Assembly (NCBI RefSeq): GCF_041734735.1 | Contig: NC_134879.1 | Coordinates: 6,524,810-6,588,809 of the forward strand | Source: Babylonia areolata | Lineage: Eukaryota > Mollusca > Gastropoda > Neogastropoda > Buccinidae | Direction of reading: 5' to 3' | DNA length: 64,000 nucleotides | Part shown: one piece after another, positions 12,812 through 23,935 of the stretch | Layout of the letters: the number at the start of each line of letters is the position of its first letter | How positions within the stretch are numbered: position 1 is the stretch's first letter | Program-made: the position numbers and the translations under genes | The notes under the pieces: generated by a model | Told to the model about the DNA's origin: nothing | The model's database searches: none | Seen by the model: the letters and a program-made list of their open reading frames with translations, nothing else

Positions 12812-13050
12812 CTCTCTCTGTCCCTTTGTTTCTGCCTGTCTGTCTTTGTTTCTGCCTGCCTGCCACTTTGTTTCTGCCTGTCTTTCTGTTTGTGTCTGCC
12901 TGTCTGTCTTTGTTTCTGCCTGCCTGCCACTTTGTTTCTACCTGTCTGTCCCCTTTTTCTGCCTGTCTGTCCCTTTGTTTCTGCCTGTCTATCCCTTTCT
13001 TTATGCCTGTCTGTCCCCTTTGTTTCTGCCTGTCTATCCCCCTCTCTCAG
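12812..13050 (+). repeat. Pyrimidine-rich minisatellite, module 2
   Basis: About ten copies of a 22-24-bp unit of the type TTTGTTTCTGCCTGTCTGTC. A handful of copies of the same unit lie at 10070-10145 in module 1. Confidence 0.9.
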
Positions 13051-13189
13051 CACATATTTAATCTAACCTTTAACCCTAGTTAACAACACTAACACTGCAT
13101 GGAGTGAATGTTTGAATGTGTGAGGAGTTGTGTGTGCGTGTGATGAAGAAAAACAAAAATCTGGCCGAAGGTGTTTATCTGTGTTTCAG

Positions 13190-13280
13190 GCAGGCCACTG
13201 AAGACCACCATCAGACCAGGGGCTGCACCAGGAGAGAGGACCTGTCCAGAGAAACCAGACCTCAGCACCAAGGACATGTA
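13190..13280 (+). other. Second exon-like block of module 2
   Basis: Copy of the block at 10289 behind the same gtgtttcag acceptor. One frame reads RPLKTTIRPGAAPGERTCPE and closes with TAG after 28 codons. The coding status is uncertain. Confidence 0.25.
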
Positions 13281-13640
13281 GCCATTGATGTCGAGGTGAA
13301 GTGTTTCACACACCAACACAAACCCACTTTTACATGTCACCCTCTCATGTTCCCCTGTCCCCTCATACACACCCCTTATCCCCACCCACCACCGCTGAAA
13401 AAAATGTTATCCACAGAAACCTTCACTCATCAATGTAGAAAAATATTTTAACACTGTCACTTAAAATTCATGAAGGGATCTCTTTTTCTTAAGACCAATA
13501 TTGTACCAGTTGTATTTTATCAGGATATCGCATGTGGCCTGTAAAAAGTAAATCGGCATTGGAATATAAATTTCTAACTGATTGATGTTGTTAGTGTTTC
13601 TGAACCATTGGTATAATCTGGTTATTATGTATGTTCTCAG

Positions 13641-13698
13641 GAAGAACTGAAGACTTCAGGCCAGCTGAGCCACCGAAGAGAAACCAACATTTACAAAC
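13641..13698 (+). CDS. Candidate short exon, module copy 3
   Basis: Nearly identical to the block at 12728. It is followed almost at once by the expanded pyrimidine minisatellite, which has replaced the second exon-like block seen in modules 1 and 2. Confidence 0.3.
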
Positions 13699-13732
13699 GT
13701 TAAGTGCTGGTACCCCCGCCACCTCTCTCTCT

Positions 13733-14692
13733 GTCCCTTTGTTTCTGCCTGTCTTTCTGTTTGTGTCTGCCTGTCTGTCTTTGTTTCTGCCTGCCTGCCA
13801 CTTTGTTTCTACCTGTCTGTCCCCTTGTTTCTGCCTGTCTGTCCCCTTTGTTTCTGCCTGTCTCTTCCCTTTGTTTCTGCCTGTCTGTTCCCTTTGTTTC
13901 TGCCTGTCTATCCCTTTGTTTCTGCCTGTCTGTTCCCTTTGTTTCTACCTGTTTGTCCCCTTGTTTCTACCTGTCTATCCCTTTGTTTCTGCCTGTCTGT
14001 CCCCTTGTTTCTGCCTGCCTCTTTGTTTCTACCTGTCTGTCCCCTTGTTTCTGCCTGTCTGTTCCCTTTGTTTCTGCCTGCCTCTTTGTTTCTACCTGTC
14101 TGTCCTCTTCATTTCTGCCTGCCTGTCCTCTTTTTTTCTGCCTGTCTATCCCTTTGTTTCTACCTGTCTGTTCCCTTTGTTTCTGCCTGTCTATCCCTTT
14201 GTTTCTACCTGTCTATCCCTTTGTTTCTGCCTGTCTGTCCCCTTGTTTCTGCCTGCCTCTTTGTTTCTACCTGTCTGTCCCCTTGTTTCTGCCTGTCTGT
14301 TCCCTTTGTTTCTGCCTGCCTCTTTGTTTCTACCTGTCTGTCCTCTTCATTTCTGCCTGCCTGTCCTCTTTGTTTCTGCCTGTCTATCCCTTTGTTTCTA
14401 CCTGTCTGTCCCCTTGTTTCTGCCTGTCTGTTCCCTTTGTTTCTGCCTGCCTCTTTGTTTCTACCTGTCTGTCCCCTTGTTTCTGCCTGCCTCTTTGTTT
14501 CTACCTGTCTGTCCCCTTGTTTCTGCCTGTCTGTTCCCTTTGTTTCTGCCTGCCTCTTTGTTTCTACCTGTCTGTCCCCTTGTTTCTGCCTGCCTCTTTG
14601 TTTCTACCTGTCTGTCCCCTTGTTTCTGCCTGCCTCTTTGTTTCTACCTGTCTATCCTCTTTGTTTCTGTCTGTCTGTCCCCTTTGTTTCAC
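13733..14692 (+). repeat. Expanded pyrimidine-rich minisatellite, module 3
   Basis: About 40 copies of the TTTGTTTCTGCCTGTCTGTC unit, alternating CTGCCTGTC and CTACCTGTC forms with higher-order patterns of several units. No unit contains a stop in any plus-strand frame, which is why all three frames stay open for more than 300 codons. It is not a gene. Confidence 0.95.
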
Positions 14693-15475
14693 CAACACAA
14701 ACCCACTTTTACATGTTCCCCCCTCATGTTCCCCTGTCCCCTCATACACACCCCTTATCCCCACCCACCACTGCTGAAAAAAATGTTATCCACCGAAACC
14801 CTCACTCTTCAATGTAGAAAAATAGTTTAACACTGTTACTTAAAATTCATGAAGGGATCTCTTTTTTTTTTTTAAGACCGATATTGTACCATGTTGTATT
14901 TTATCAGGATAAGATATCGTATATGGCATGTAAAAAATAAATCAGCACTGGAATACAAATGTCTAATTAAATAGTTTTTATGTAACACCAGATTGTGAAT
15001 CTTTATCATCAGCAGTGATATTTTATAGTTTACAGTAAATCTTGTACAAATGTTTTTAAAGTGGAACTAATTGGCTGGGAGAGAGAGTACGATAGGAAAG
15101 TGGTTCCATTTGGTAGCAATTGCTGATGGCTACTTTGTCTCTAACACTGTTTATGCCTCCATATTATGTGGCCTGTAAAATAGTTATCAGCACAGGAATG
15201 CAAATGTTGAACTATAGAAAAAACAGTTTTCTCAGAAGTAATAATTACAAATTTTGTGACGTCTTGTCAGATTGACAATTTGAAGTGCAACAGATTGGTT
15301 GAGACAATATACTGTGTTAAATTGAAGTTTTGACATTTTAACATTCCTGATCAATCACTTTAATATAACGCTGTGTGTCCTTGAAAATGTCCACACAAAA
15401 AGTGATTGTATTGTAGTATTAAATTCCTCCATCTGTGTGACATGTCGGTAATGAGAAACAAAACATTATGTTCAG

Positions 15476-15568
15476 GGTCGGGACAGGATCGACACCATGA
15501 GTGGGGAACCGGGCAGCGGCACCAGGGGCACCAGGCGTACCATGGAAAATGACCTACGCCGACTCTGG
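15476..15568 (+). CDS. Candidate 93-nt exon of unnamed gene
   Basis: The acceptor is ttatgttcag/GGTCGG and the donor is CTCTGG/gtaagt, a perfect consensus. The block is exactly 31 codons and open in phase 0 (GRDRIDTMSGEPGSGTRG, then RRTMENDLRRLW). A diverged second copy lies at 16275. Substitutions between the copies include third-position changes in this frame, which supports coding. The protein family is not recognised. Confidence 0.4.
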
Positions 15569-16274
15569 GTAAGTTAACAACTCCAAAATCAAACTTTGTT
15601 CCTACATGATTGATCATATGTGGCGTGTAAAATGCTTAACAGCACTGGACTGGAAATGATGAACTATATAAGAAATATTTTTATGAAACACGAATTTTTT
15701 TCTCAGTAACGATAAAGTGTTTGTGACATATCTTTTGACATTGACAAACAATTTAAAGTGCAACAATCAGGTTGGGAGAATATTACTTCCCAATCCGATT
15801 CTTCACAGATTTCATGAAGGCATTTGATATTCTTGACAAAAAGCAATATGGGCCAACATGAAAACAAAGGAATATCTAGCAAAAGCATATCAAACATCTT
15901 CCAGCAACCATCCTCTAAATTGAGGAGTGTAGTAGAGACAAAAGGAGAGTGGTTCCATTGTTTGTAAGCAACTGGTCAGTGCTGCCTTATCTGCCACACA
16001 GTTCAGCATATTCCAAAAACGCATCATTACTGATGCACTTGGAGATGACTATACTCTGAAATGAGCAGTGGGGTAGGAACACCAGGTACAACAGAAGAGT
16101 TGTTCCTGAATTGTCATTTTTGTTGAATTGAAGTTTTTTGATATTTTAACGTTTCTGACCTATCACTTTAATGTAAGGCTTTTTGTCCTTGAAAATGTCC
16201 ATGCAAAAAGTGACTGTATTCTGATATTAAATTCCTCCATCTGTCTGTAATGAGAAACAAAACATTATGTTCAG

Positions 16275-16331
16275 GGCCAGAACAGGATCGACACCATGAG
16301 CGGGGGACCTGGCAGGGGCACCAAGCGTACT
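16275..16331 (+). CDS. Candidate exon, second copy of the 15476 block
   Basis: The acceptor is tatgttcag/GGCCAG. The phase-0 reading is GQNRIDTMSGGPGRGTKRT. It either splices at ACT/gtgaga after 57 nt or reads on to VRAQ and a TAA that overlaps an AATAAA. The second option would make it an alternative last exon with its own polyadenylation signal. Confidence 0.35.
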
Positions 16332-16399
16332 GTGAGAGCACAATAAAATGGCCTGTCATATGCAGCAGGAATACTTGTTACCGACTGTGTTGAACTGAG

Positions 16400-17320
16400 T
16401 GGAAGGGCTAGGTTATCTCCCTTCAACCGCTTGGCTCATACCTCAGAGCTATTGGGGACCCAAGTTGAATGTCTGGGAATGTCTAGAACTAATTAACGAG
16501 GGGTTGTAAGCGTCCTTCGTTAATTTTCCCGCCATTAGAAGTGTAGGAATATCTTTCTTTATTCTTGTATACCCACCTAACTTGGCCTAGTTGGTAAGAC
16601 TTTTTTTTTTGGTACTGTTTAAACTGTATTATTTGCTGTAGTTTAGCCAGGAATGATACTTTTTGCTAAGTGAACGTCAGCATAAAAATGGTGTCACCGA
16701 CGAAGAATCTTGAGTGTGTGCGTGTGAGAGACAGCATTGTGCTAAACTGAGATCGAAGTAATGTTCCATTGTATAGCAGGTTTCCAGTGGCTTGGTTGTT
16801 CCCTAATGTCCAGTTATGTTGAGATCTGGACTAGTGATTTTAGGTGCTGATGATTGTCAACTTGTTTTTAGTGACTTAGGTTCACTGGCAGAATGTGTGT
16901 GTGAGGCTGATGGGCAGCAGGCACGAGCGCCTGTGGGAACATCTTAGTCCTGAGGTGTGTTAGTATTTTTGTGTGTTTGTTTACTACTGTTGTTTTAAGG
17001 ACCTATTATGGGGTTGTGTTCACAAAGCCCCATACATTGAATATTATTTTTGTTATTTAGGAAAACATATAGCTACCAACCCCTTGCTAATCAAGAAACA
17101 TCTTGATTATGGTTTTAATTTTATGTGTTGATATGATTGTCTGTGGAAGAACTTCACAGAATTCCATTATTTTATCTGTGGAAAAATTCCACTGATTGCT
17201 TGCTCATTTGCTGCGAGTTCCTTCAAACTTAAAGTAATTCCTTTTTCTTTCTTTTTTTTTTTTTGCTTTCTGTAATACAGTATGTTTTGTTGATAAATCT
17301 GTAATTTTGTGTAATCATTA
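16400..17320. other. No gene seen
   Basis: Unique-looking sequence downstream of the last exon-like block; no coding signal or repeat match in the window. Confidence 0.5.
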
Positions 17321-17325
17321 ACTTG

Positions 17326-17651
17326 CCATGGTCATGTAGACATGGCAGATGTTGTTTTGCTTCATTGATATTAATTCACCATGATCATGTGGACATGGTT
17401 GATGCTGTTTTCTTTTCCTATTATTTTGCTATGATCATGCAGACATGGTAATGTTTGTTTAATCACTATTAATTTGCCATGATCATGTGGACATGGTAAT
17501 AATTTCCTTTGTTTAGTCACCATTAATTTGCCATGAACATGTGGACATGGTAGATGTTGTTCTTGTTTTATGTGTTGCCATGATCATGTGGACATGGTAA
17601 TAATTTCCTTTGTTTAGTCACCATTAATTTGCCATGATCATGTGGACATGG
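17326..17651. repeat. Seven-copy tandem repeat with CCATG-N10-CATGG dyads
   Basis: Dyads start at about 17326, 17379, 17429, 17477, 17531, 17578 and 17632, spaced 47-54 bases. The core is gccatgatcatgtggacatg, itself containing the palindrome ATGATCAT. Linkers are T-rich (tttgtttagtcaccattaat). The third copy is the most diverged. Confidence 0.85.
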
Positions 17652-17659
17652 TATACCCT

Positions 17660-19038
17660 TTTGTTTCATTGCTATTAATTTTTTTGTTTGGTTTCTTTTC
17701 TTTCAGGTTTTTTTTAAGAGTTAGTTGGGGGTTGTTGTTTTTTATGTTTTTTAAGAGTTTTCTTTTTCTTTTTTTCTTTTTTTTGTGTGTGTGTTTTCTT
17801 TTGCTACATTTTGGTATGAAACTGAATTAAAAAAATTGAATGGAGAACTGGACATGAGTGTGGTACGAGTCTACATGGGTGCATGACACGACATCCTCTT
17901 TACCACCTCATCCCCCTACAGTTATATTCAAGGTGAATAAATCTACAGTTTAACTGTGTGTTGAGGATATTCCGTGTGTGTGTGTGTGTGCACATGGGTG
18001 GTACAGCAACATGAGGAACATGAGGTAGTTGTGATTACCATGTGCTGTAGTCATTTATTATATGCCAGTGGGGTAACACATAGCTGTGTGTGTGTTCAAT
18101 AAGATTTGAGATCTTCTCTTCTTCTAACCCCACTTGAACACAAGCATACCATTCAAACAATTGACGAGCAAGGCTGGTTTCAAAAGGTTAACTGATTTTA
18201 ATTATGAGGGTGCACACTTCCATGTCCATACCAGTATGGAGGGAGTGACACTGCGACCCTGTTCAGTTCAGTTAGTCAGGGAGGCATCACTGTGTTTGGA
18301 CAAATCCATAAATGCTACACCACATCTGCTCTGCAGGTACCTTGTATTACCAGCAGTGTAACCCACTGTTTTAAGAATATAATTATTTAAAAGCACAAGA
18401 GCGTAAAACAGTAATACGTTTAATCAGACCTGATGCATTCAACATGAAGGTTGCAAGGCTCATCTCCCATAAATCATCTGCTATGATGACATCCCCCCCC
18501 CCCCCTTCTTTGGAGACGAATGCTATCACTAAGTAATGGAAACTGACAAAATGTTTGTTGGGTTTTTTGTTTGTTTGATTTTTTAGATGATATTCCCCAA
18601 ACAAATGTCTTCTTTTTTCTTTTTGAGATGATATTACCTCCAAAAATATACTGATAAAATCAAAAGTAAACATGCTTTTGAATCACATTATCTTAAATGA
18701 TTCGATATCCTGATTGGTTTGACAAAATAGCATTCAGTCTTTCATCTGACTCAACAGCGATGCTCTTTGGCGCAAATACATGCAGGCAGAAAACCAAACT
18801 AAGCACAGGGTTCTTCACCCCAGTCTCTGCGTAAATACGTCAGCACCATCAGTAAGAGAATATTGGCGGCGAGGGAGGGGGGTGGGTGTCAAAACGGTCA
18901 CAAGGCCAGAATCATTAACCCCCCCCCCCCCCCTCCCCCCCACTTATATGAACTTAACATTGGGAGAGGAGTGTTATATATGGGTATAAGTCCAGAATTT
19001 CTCCCCTCTTCTTTTCTGATCATAGTATTACAAGAATG

Positions 19039-19069
<31 letters not shown>

Positions 19070-19265
19070 GGGGCAAGGGGGGGGGGGGAATGGGCATAGC
19101 CCCAGAACCCCTGTTCTATTTTCACCCCCCGGGAGTGATTCTGGCTCACCACTATCATGTCTGAATGTACTCCCTAGCAGATGAGAAAAGGCACGTGCCC
19201 AAACTCACTCCACTTATCGGACAGGGAGGTGGAAATAGGCACATGCCTATTATTTACCTCGTGGG
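17660..19265. other. No gene seen
   Basis: T-rich 17680-17800, then poly-C runs. A 75-codon ORF at 18134-18361 has no recognisable features. Confidence 0.5.
19038..19089 (+). repeat. (GT)n followed by poly-G tracts
   Basis: gtgtgtgtg then runs of about 20 G and 10 G. A poly-G run also occurs at 19997-20013 and poly-C runs at 18490-18506 and 18920-18950. Confidence 0.9.
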
Positions 19266-19267
19266 GT

Positions 19268-19345
19268 GTTTTTGATTGATTGATATGGATACTTATATAG
19301 CGCCTATCCTCATTCGGAAACCAAGCTCTTAGCGCTTTACAAACA
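19268..19345 (+). repeat. Short dispersed repeat (cgcctatcctcattcgg)
   Basis: atacttatatagcgcctatc, ctcattcggaaaccaagctc and ttagcgctttacaaac recur in reverse at 22738-22793 (aaagcgctttgagcttgg ... gaggataggcgc). A two-copy match in the window supports a dispersed family. Confidence 0.6.
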
Positions 19346-19469
19346 TGGGGTCATTTACACAACAGGCTGCCTACCTGGGCAGACCCGATTGAAGTCTGCC
19401 ACTGGGTGCTCATCATTCATTTCCTGTGTCATTCAATCAGATTTCATGTATGCACACATACACACTCAG

Positions 19470-19720
19470 ACAGACATGTAACATTTTGTGTGTATGACCG
19501 TTTTATTTATTTACCCCACCATGTGCGCAGCCATACTCCGTTTTCGGGGGTGTGCATGCAGGGTATGTTCTTGTTTCCATAACCCACCGAACGCTGACAC
19601 GGATTGCAGGATCTTTAACTGTGCGTATTTGATCTCCTGAGTGTGTATACACACGAAGGCGGTTCAGACACTAGCAGGTCTGCATGTATGTTGACCTGGG
19701 AGATTGGAAAAATCTCCACC
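19470..19720 (-). mobile_element. SINE family A, minus-strand copy
   Basis: Reverse complement of the family A body: ccatactccgttttcggggg, ggtatgttcttgtttccata, acccaccgaacgctgacac, ggatctttaac, then gggagattggaaaaatctcc. The tRNA head is missing. Confidence 0.75.
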
Positions 19721-19975
19721 CTTTATTGGACCATGCCCAAAATGACTCCACGGGGATTGGTTCGATCCTGTAATTCATGTCAGTGTTCGATGGGTTATGG
19801 AAACGAAAACATACCCAGGATGCACACCCCCGAAAACGGAGTGTGGCTGCCCAAATGGCAAGGTAAAAACAGTCTTATACGTAAAAAAAAAATTAAAAAA
19901 AAAAAAAAGCCCACTTGTGTAGTGTGAGTGAATGTGGGAGTTTCAGCCCACGAACTTGAACGAAGAAGAAGAATA
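19720..19975 (+). mobile_element. SINE family A, plus-strand copy, head-to-head with the previous
   Basis: The body runs from gatcctgtaattcatgtcag through gaaaacggagtgtggctgcc, aaaacagtcttatacgt and cccacttgtg to an aagaagaag tail. An A-rich insertion lies inside. With the minus copy it forms an inverted repeat of about 200 bases per arm. Confidence 0.75.
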
Positions 19976-20299
19976 TTTTCTCAGTTGGAAAGAAAAGGGG
20001 GGGGGGGGGGGGGACGGGAAAATTCCAATGACAACCACATGATAATGACTCAGTAACTCAGTAACTGTTATTTGTATGTTCAACATCTCACAAGACAATC
20101 GATCTGTAAGTCTTTGAAGAACAACTAGCAGCATGACACACATTATTCTGCTCTCTGTTGGATGAATAGAGTAACAAGAATTAATTCTAGTTTACAACAC
20201 ACTGATCAGCGTCAAGTTAATGCCTTAAAAAAATAATGACTTTAAAAGTCCTCGTAATTTGTTCCAAGTTAGTAAGATATCAAAGAAAATAGTCATTGG

Positions 20300-20705
20300 T
20301 ATTTGTATTTCTTTTTTATCACAACGGCTTTCTCTGTGTGAAATTCGGGCTGCTCTCCCCAGGGAGAGCGTGTCGATCGCTACACTACAGCGCCACCGTT
20401 TTTTTCTTTCCTTTTTTGTATTTTTTCCTGAATGCAGTTTTATTTGTTTTTTCCTATCGAAGTGGGTTTTTCTACCGAATTTTGCTAGGAACAACCCTTT
20501 TGTTGCCGAGGGTTCTTTTACGTGCGCTAGATGCATGTTGCACACAGGACCTCTGTTTATCGTCTCATCCGAATGACTAGCGTCCAGACCACCATTCAAG
20601 GTCTAGTGGACGGGGAGAAAATATCGGCGGCTGAGCCGTGATTCGAACCAGCGCGCTCAGATTTTCTCCAAGGCGGACGCGTTACCTCTAGGCCATCACT
20701 CCACT
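20300..20705 (-). mobile_element. tRNA-derived SINE, family B, full length
   Basis: On the minus strand the head is gtggagtgatggcctagagg with A box and a B box ggttcgaatcacg. The body follows (gggttcttttacgtgcgcta and gctgctctccccagggagag in plus orientation), and the 3' end runs to tttttatcacaacggctt. Partial copies lie at 28-110 and 61680-61915. Confidence 0.82.
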
Positions 20706-20809
20706 TTCATACCAAGGTTACAAAATCGAGATATTTGTTCAAATACAGTCGGTATCTAGATGTATGATCACATAAATCTATATTTCCTTCATTGTCACCG
20801 AATGAAATG

Positions 20810-20955
20810 CCATTGGCCAGTCAACAGTGCTTTCCAATGAGAAACTGTCAAGTGTATGATCAATGCAGTATTATCAGTCACTGCTCTCTGATTCTCTCCC
20901 CTCTGTCTCGAACGCAGCAACTTGCGGGAATGGTACACAATTGACTGGCCAGCAA
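20810..20955. repeat. Inverted repeat around ttggccagtcaa
   Basis: ttggccagtcaa (20813-20824) and ttgactggcca (20942-20952) are complementary; nearby tcaagtgtatgatc and cacacttgactg extend the dyad loosely. It may be the core of a small inverted-repeat element. Confidence 0.5.
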
Positions 20956-20959
20956 AATC

Positions 20960-22340
20960 ACACACTTGACTGACTTACACAAACTGAATGATCTGATTCA
21001 TTACGATCGTAGCTATCAACCAGCATCAGTCTCTTGCTTCTTCAATATTCCCGAAGAGGGTTCTCATTCCACATGACAGACTTGCAATGCATTGGTATAT
21101 TTATTCTACTGTATTTAGTGCATTGCAGTGTTCTGTAAGATGCGGTTAAAAAAGGGAAACAAAGCATTGTATCTGAAAAGAGTAAAACAAAAAACAAACA
21201 AACAAAAACAAAAACAAAAAAAACAAAAAACAAAAAACTACCCAAACAAATGCGACTTAACAATTAGCGGCATCAGCGTGAAAAAAGGCAAAGCAAAAGA
21301 ACCTGTTTAATATTATAGTTTCGTTTTCCTCCCTCTCTACAGTAAGTGCTTTGACGCTACCACACACAACCTGTCAATTGTTCAAAGGCTTGGTGTGTGT
21401 GCTCAGTTCTGTTGTATATAGTACGCCGTTTGCAAGCCAAGTGGGCGTGTACGTATTCCCTGTGTCACACACGCTGTCTGAAACTGCACTGCTTGGCCAC
21501 ACAGATTTGTTTTTCTTTCAAGTGTTAATGGTTAAGTTGTGAAAAACAAAAGAAAAAAAAAAAGCCGGGATCTTGTTTATTTCATTTTAAATAAGGTGTG
21601 GAAGTGTGCGCCAGTGCGTCAGTGATTTTTATGCAGTGCAACGTATCAAACTACTGAATACGGTGAACATCATTGTTACGACTGATGTTTAGAACTGGCC
21701 AATGTCACGGACTGGGCCGTATATGACTCAACGATGTCAGAGTGTATGAGGCTATTTCTGAACTTCTCCTCTTCTTTTTCTGCATTCGTAGATTGCAATA
21801 CGTGCATTCGCGCGTTGTCTACGTGAGGAGTCGGTTTTAGCCAATCTGAAAGACCGACCGTTGTTATAGCCCCGCCGTATAGGCAGCGACATCCCATTTT
21901 CGGCGAATGTATGGGGTTACAGCGCACCGGCCGAAGAAAGCAATGACAATGCTTGTGCAGCACATAATCATGTGTGTTTTGTAATTTGAACGGGAATTCT
22001 TGGCTGACAACGACGTAAACTGAGAAAGGATTAAGTCGTAACTGCAGTGCATTACGTGTGTTGTGACAAAACTACTATAAGGAGTCACTAAAGGGCACTA
22101 TAATGTGAAGAACACAGGAGTATTACATTTTACACAGCCCACGAGGAAGCTGCAAGTTACTCAACATTCATCCAAAATAAATCTATTCGTGGGAACTTGA
22201 ATTAACTGTGTGTGGTTAGGTATATTACATGATGTCTGTAGGAGTACATATGTGTGTGACTAACACCTGATTGAATGACACAGGAAACGAATGATGACTG
22301 AGCGCCCAGTGGCAGCTGTCAGTGGGCTCTACCCAGGTAG
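20960..22340. other. No gene seen
   Basis: Mixed-composition DNA with an A-rich tract at 21180-21240; no coding signal. Confidence 0.5.
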
Positions 22341-22344
22341 GCAG

Positions 22345-22345
22345 C

Positions 22346-22394
<49 letters not shown>

Positions 22395-22448
22395 TGTGTC
22401 TGCATGTTTTACATTTATTTGCTTATTTATCATCATTGTTGTCTTTTG

Positions 22449-22479
<31 letters not shown>

Positions 22480-22495
22480 TGTGTGTGCGCGCGCG
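22345..22495 (+). repeat. (GT)n microsatellites
   Basis: Two GT tracts (22346-22390 and 22447-22488) flank the R1 upstream part. A further tract is at 23001-23038. Confidence 0.95.
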
Positions 22496-22580
22496 CTTAG
22501 AGTTGTCTTCATCAAGATTTTGCGCCTTATAAATATTAGTAGTAGTAATAGTATTTTTATGTATTTATCTTTCTTTTTTT

Positions 22581-22708
22581 TTCTCAAGGCCTGACTAAGC
22601 GCGTTGGGTTACGCTGCTGGTCAGGCATCTGCTTGGTAGATGTGGTCTAGCGCATATGGATTTGACCGAACGCAGTGACGCCTCCTTGAGCTACTGATAC
22701 TGATACTG
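22581..22708 (+). mobile_element. SINE-like repeat R1 (ends in ACTGAWACTG repeats)
   Basis: ctcaaggcctgactaagcgc, gttgggttacgctgctggtc, aggcatctgcttggtagatg, gacgcctccttgagctactg, then gatactgatactg. The upstream stretch from 22389 (tgcatgttttacatttattt) is shared with the 29600-29958 copy, so the unit may be about 330 bases with a variable middle. Confidence 0.75.
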
Positions 22709-22737
22709 TGCAAATCATGGGTAATTCCGTGTTTGTA

Positions 22738-22793
22738 AAGCGCTTTGAGCTTGGCTTCGACTGAGGATAGGCGCAAAAAGTATCCGTATCATT
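22738..22793 (-). repeat. Inverse copy of the 19268 repeat
   Basis: aaagcgctttgagcttggct, then gactgaggataggcgc and aaaagtatccgtatc, complementary to 19268-19340. Confidence 0.55.
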
Positions 22794-22997
22794 TATTCAT
22801 TACTGTTACATGGCATAAAACTAAATGTCCCAGCATATATAGTTAGATTAAAGCTCAGGCTCTCTGTCGCTGTCTCTCTAGCTTTCTCTCTCTCAAGGCA
22901 AGGCAAAGCAAGATGTAACATGGCCTCTTTTGGAATCAGTGATCCGGCCCTGTCTTTTTGTATGTATGTGCATGTGCACGCCGGCGCGCATGTCACT

Positions 22998-23040
<43 letters not shown>

Positions 23041-23734
23041 CACAGACATGAATAATTATATCAATATGAAATTGCAACTTGAACTGAATGATGACATTTA
23101 TTCCACATCGGTCATGAAGTTTTCAATTGCAACATTTACTCTAGGTGAGTATAAGCTGACACGTCAGTGATCACGACCACTTTCACAACGACAAACTCCG
23201 ACTGGAACAGAGACTGGGTAGTTAACTCAAAACGACGGGAAGAACTCGGGACGAAACTGGACAGTAAAGTGGCGGGAGATAGACAGATCAAAAGATTGTA
23301 CAGACGCTTATTTAAGTGGATATACAGACAGACACATAGACAGACAGCCTCAATGACAGAAAAATAAGTATACAGATTGACAGACTGTTATATACATCTA
23401 TGGGCAGACAAACATATAAGTACCACATAGATACACGACATACAGATTAGACAGGTAAAACATTCAGGCAGCCTGACAGACAGATATACAGACAGATGAA
23501 TAAGCAAACAGACGAGGAACACATGCAGACACTGACAGACAGACACATAGTCTAGCGGATTTTCGCGTGAACGAACAATATGCACAGTGACCATCCGTCT
23601 GTCTTCCTTGTTCATTTTGAAGTCCTCTTCAATCGGTTTCACGGAAAAAGCGCCCAGGGAAAGGTCAGACAACGCATTTCCTGATTGACAGCGAAACATG
23701 TCATTCCCTTGGCGAAAACAACGATTGTCTGCGT

Positions 23735-23860
23735 TCGTTTGTCTTATGTTTCGCGTACTTTTACTTTGAGTGATATTAGACGACGGAGAAGAGAAGGGAG
23801 AGAGAGAGAAAAAAAAACCAAAAACAAAACAACAACAACAACAACCATGAAAAACAACTG
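23735..23860 (-). repeat. Possible third copy of the LINE tail
   Basis: tttgtcttatgtttcgcgta and ttgagtgatattagacg resemble the LINE tail at 55674-55730 and 54015-54115, followed by an A-rich stretch. The match is weak. Confidence 0.35.
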
Positions 23861-23935
23861 CTGGAGACGGAAAGTCTCTATTCGCGCATGAGAACTTTTT
23901 AAGTGAGAATCAATAACTAGAACAGGAAACTAGTC

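Larger units (their letters stand above)
14950..16345 (+). repeat. Diverged tandem duplication carrying an exon-like block
   Basis: Segment 14950-15610 and segment 15620-16345 align along most of their length: the ttttatgtaacac region, the aacattcctgatcaatcactttaat region, a shared cctccatctgt stretch, and then the acceptor and exon-like block. Divergence is considerable, so the duplication is old. Confidence 0.75.

Noticed and set aside
13631-14830. Open frames of 330-399 codons in all three plus frames
   Set aside because: They consist of the 22-24-bp pyrimidine minisatellite, whose units have no stop in any frame; composition is FLPVCL-type repeats only.
18134-18361. 75-codon plus ORF
   Set aside because: Composition and length are compatible with chance; no domain and no flanking splice signals.
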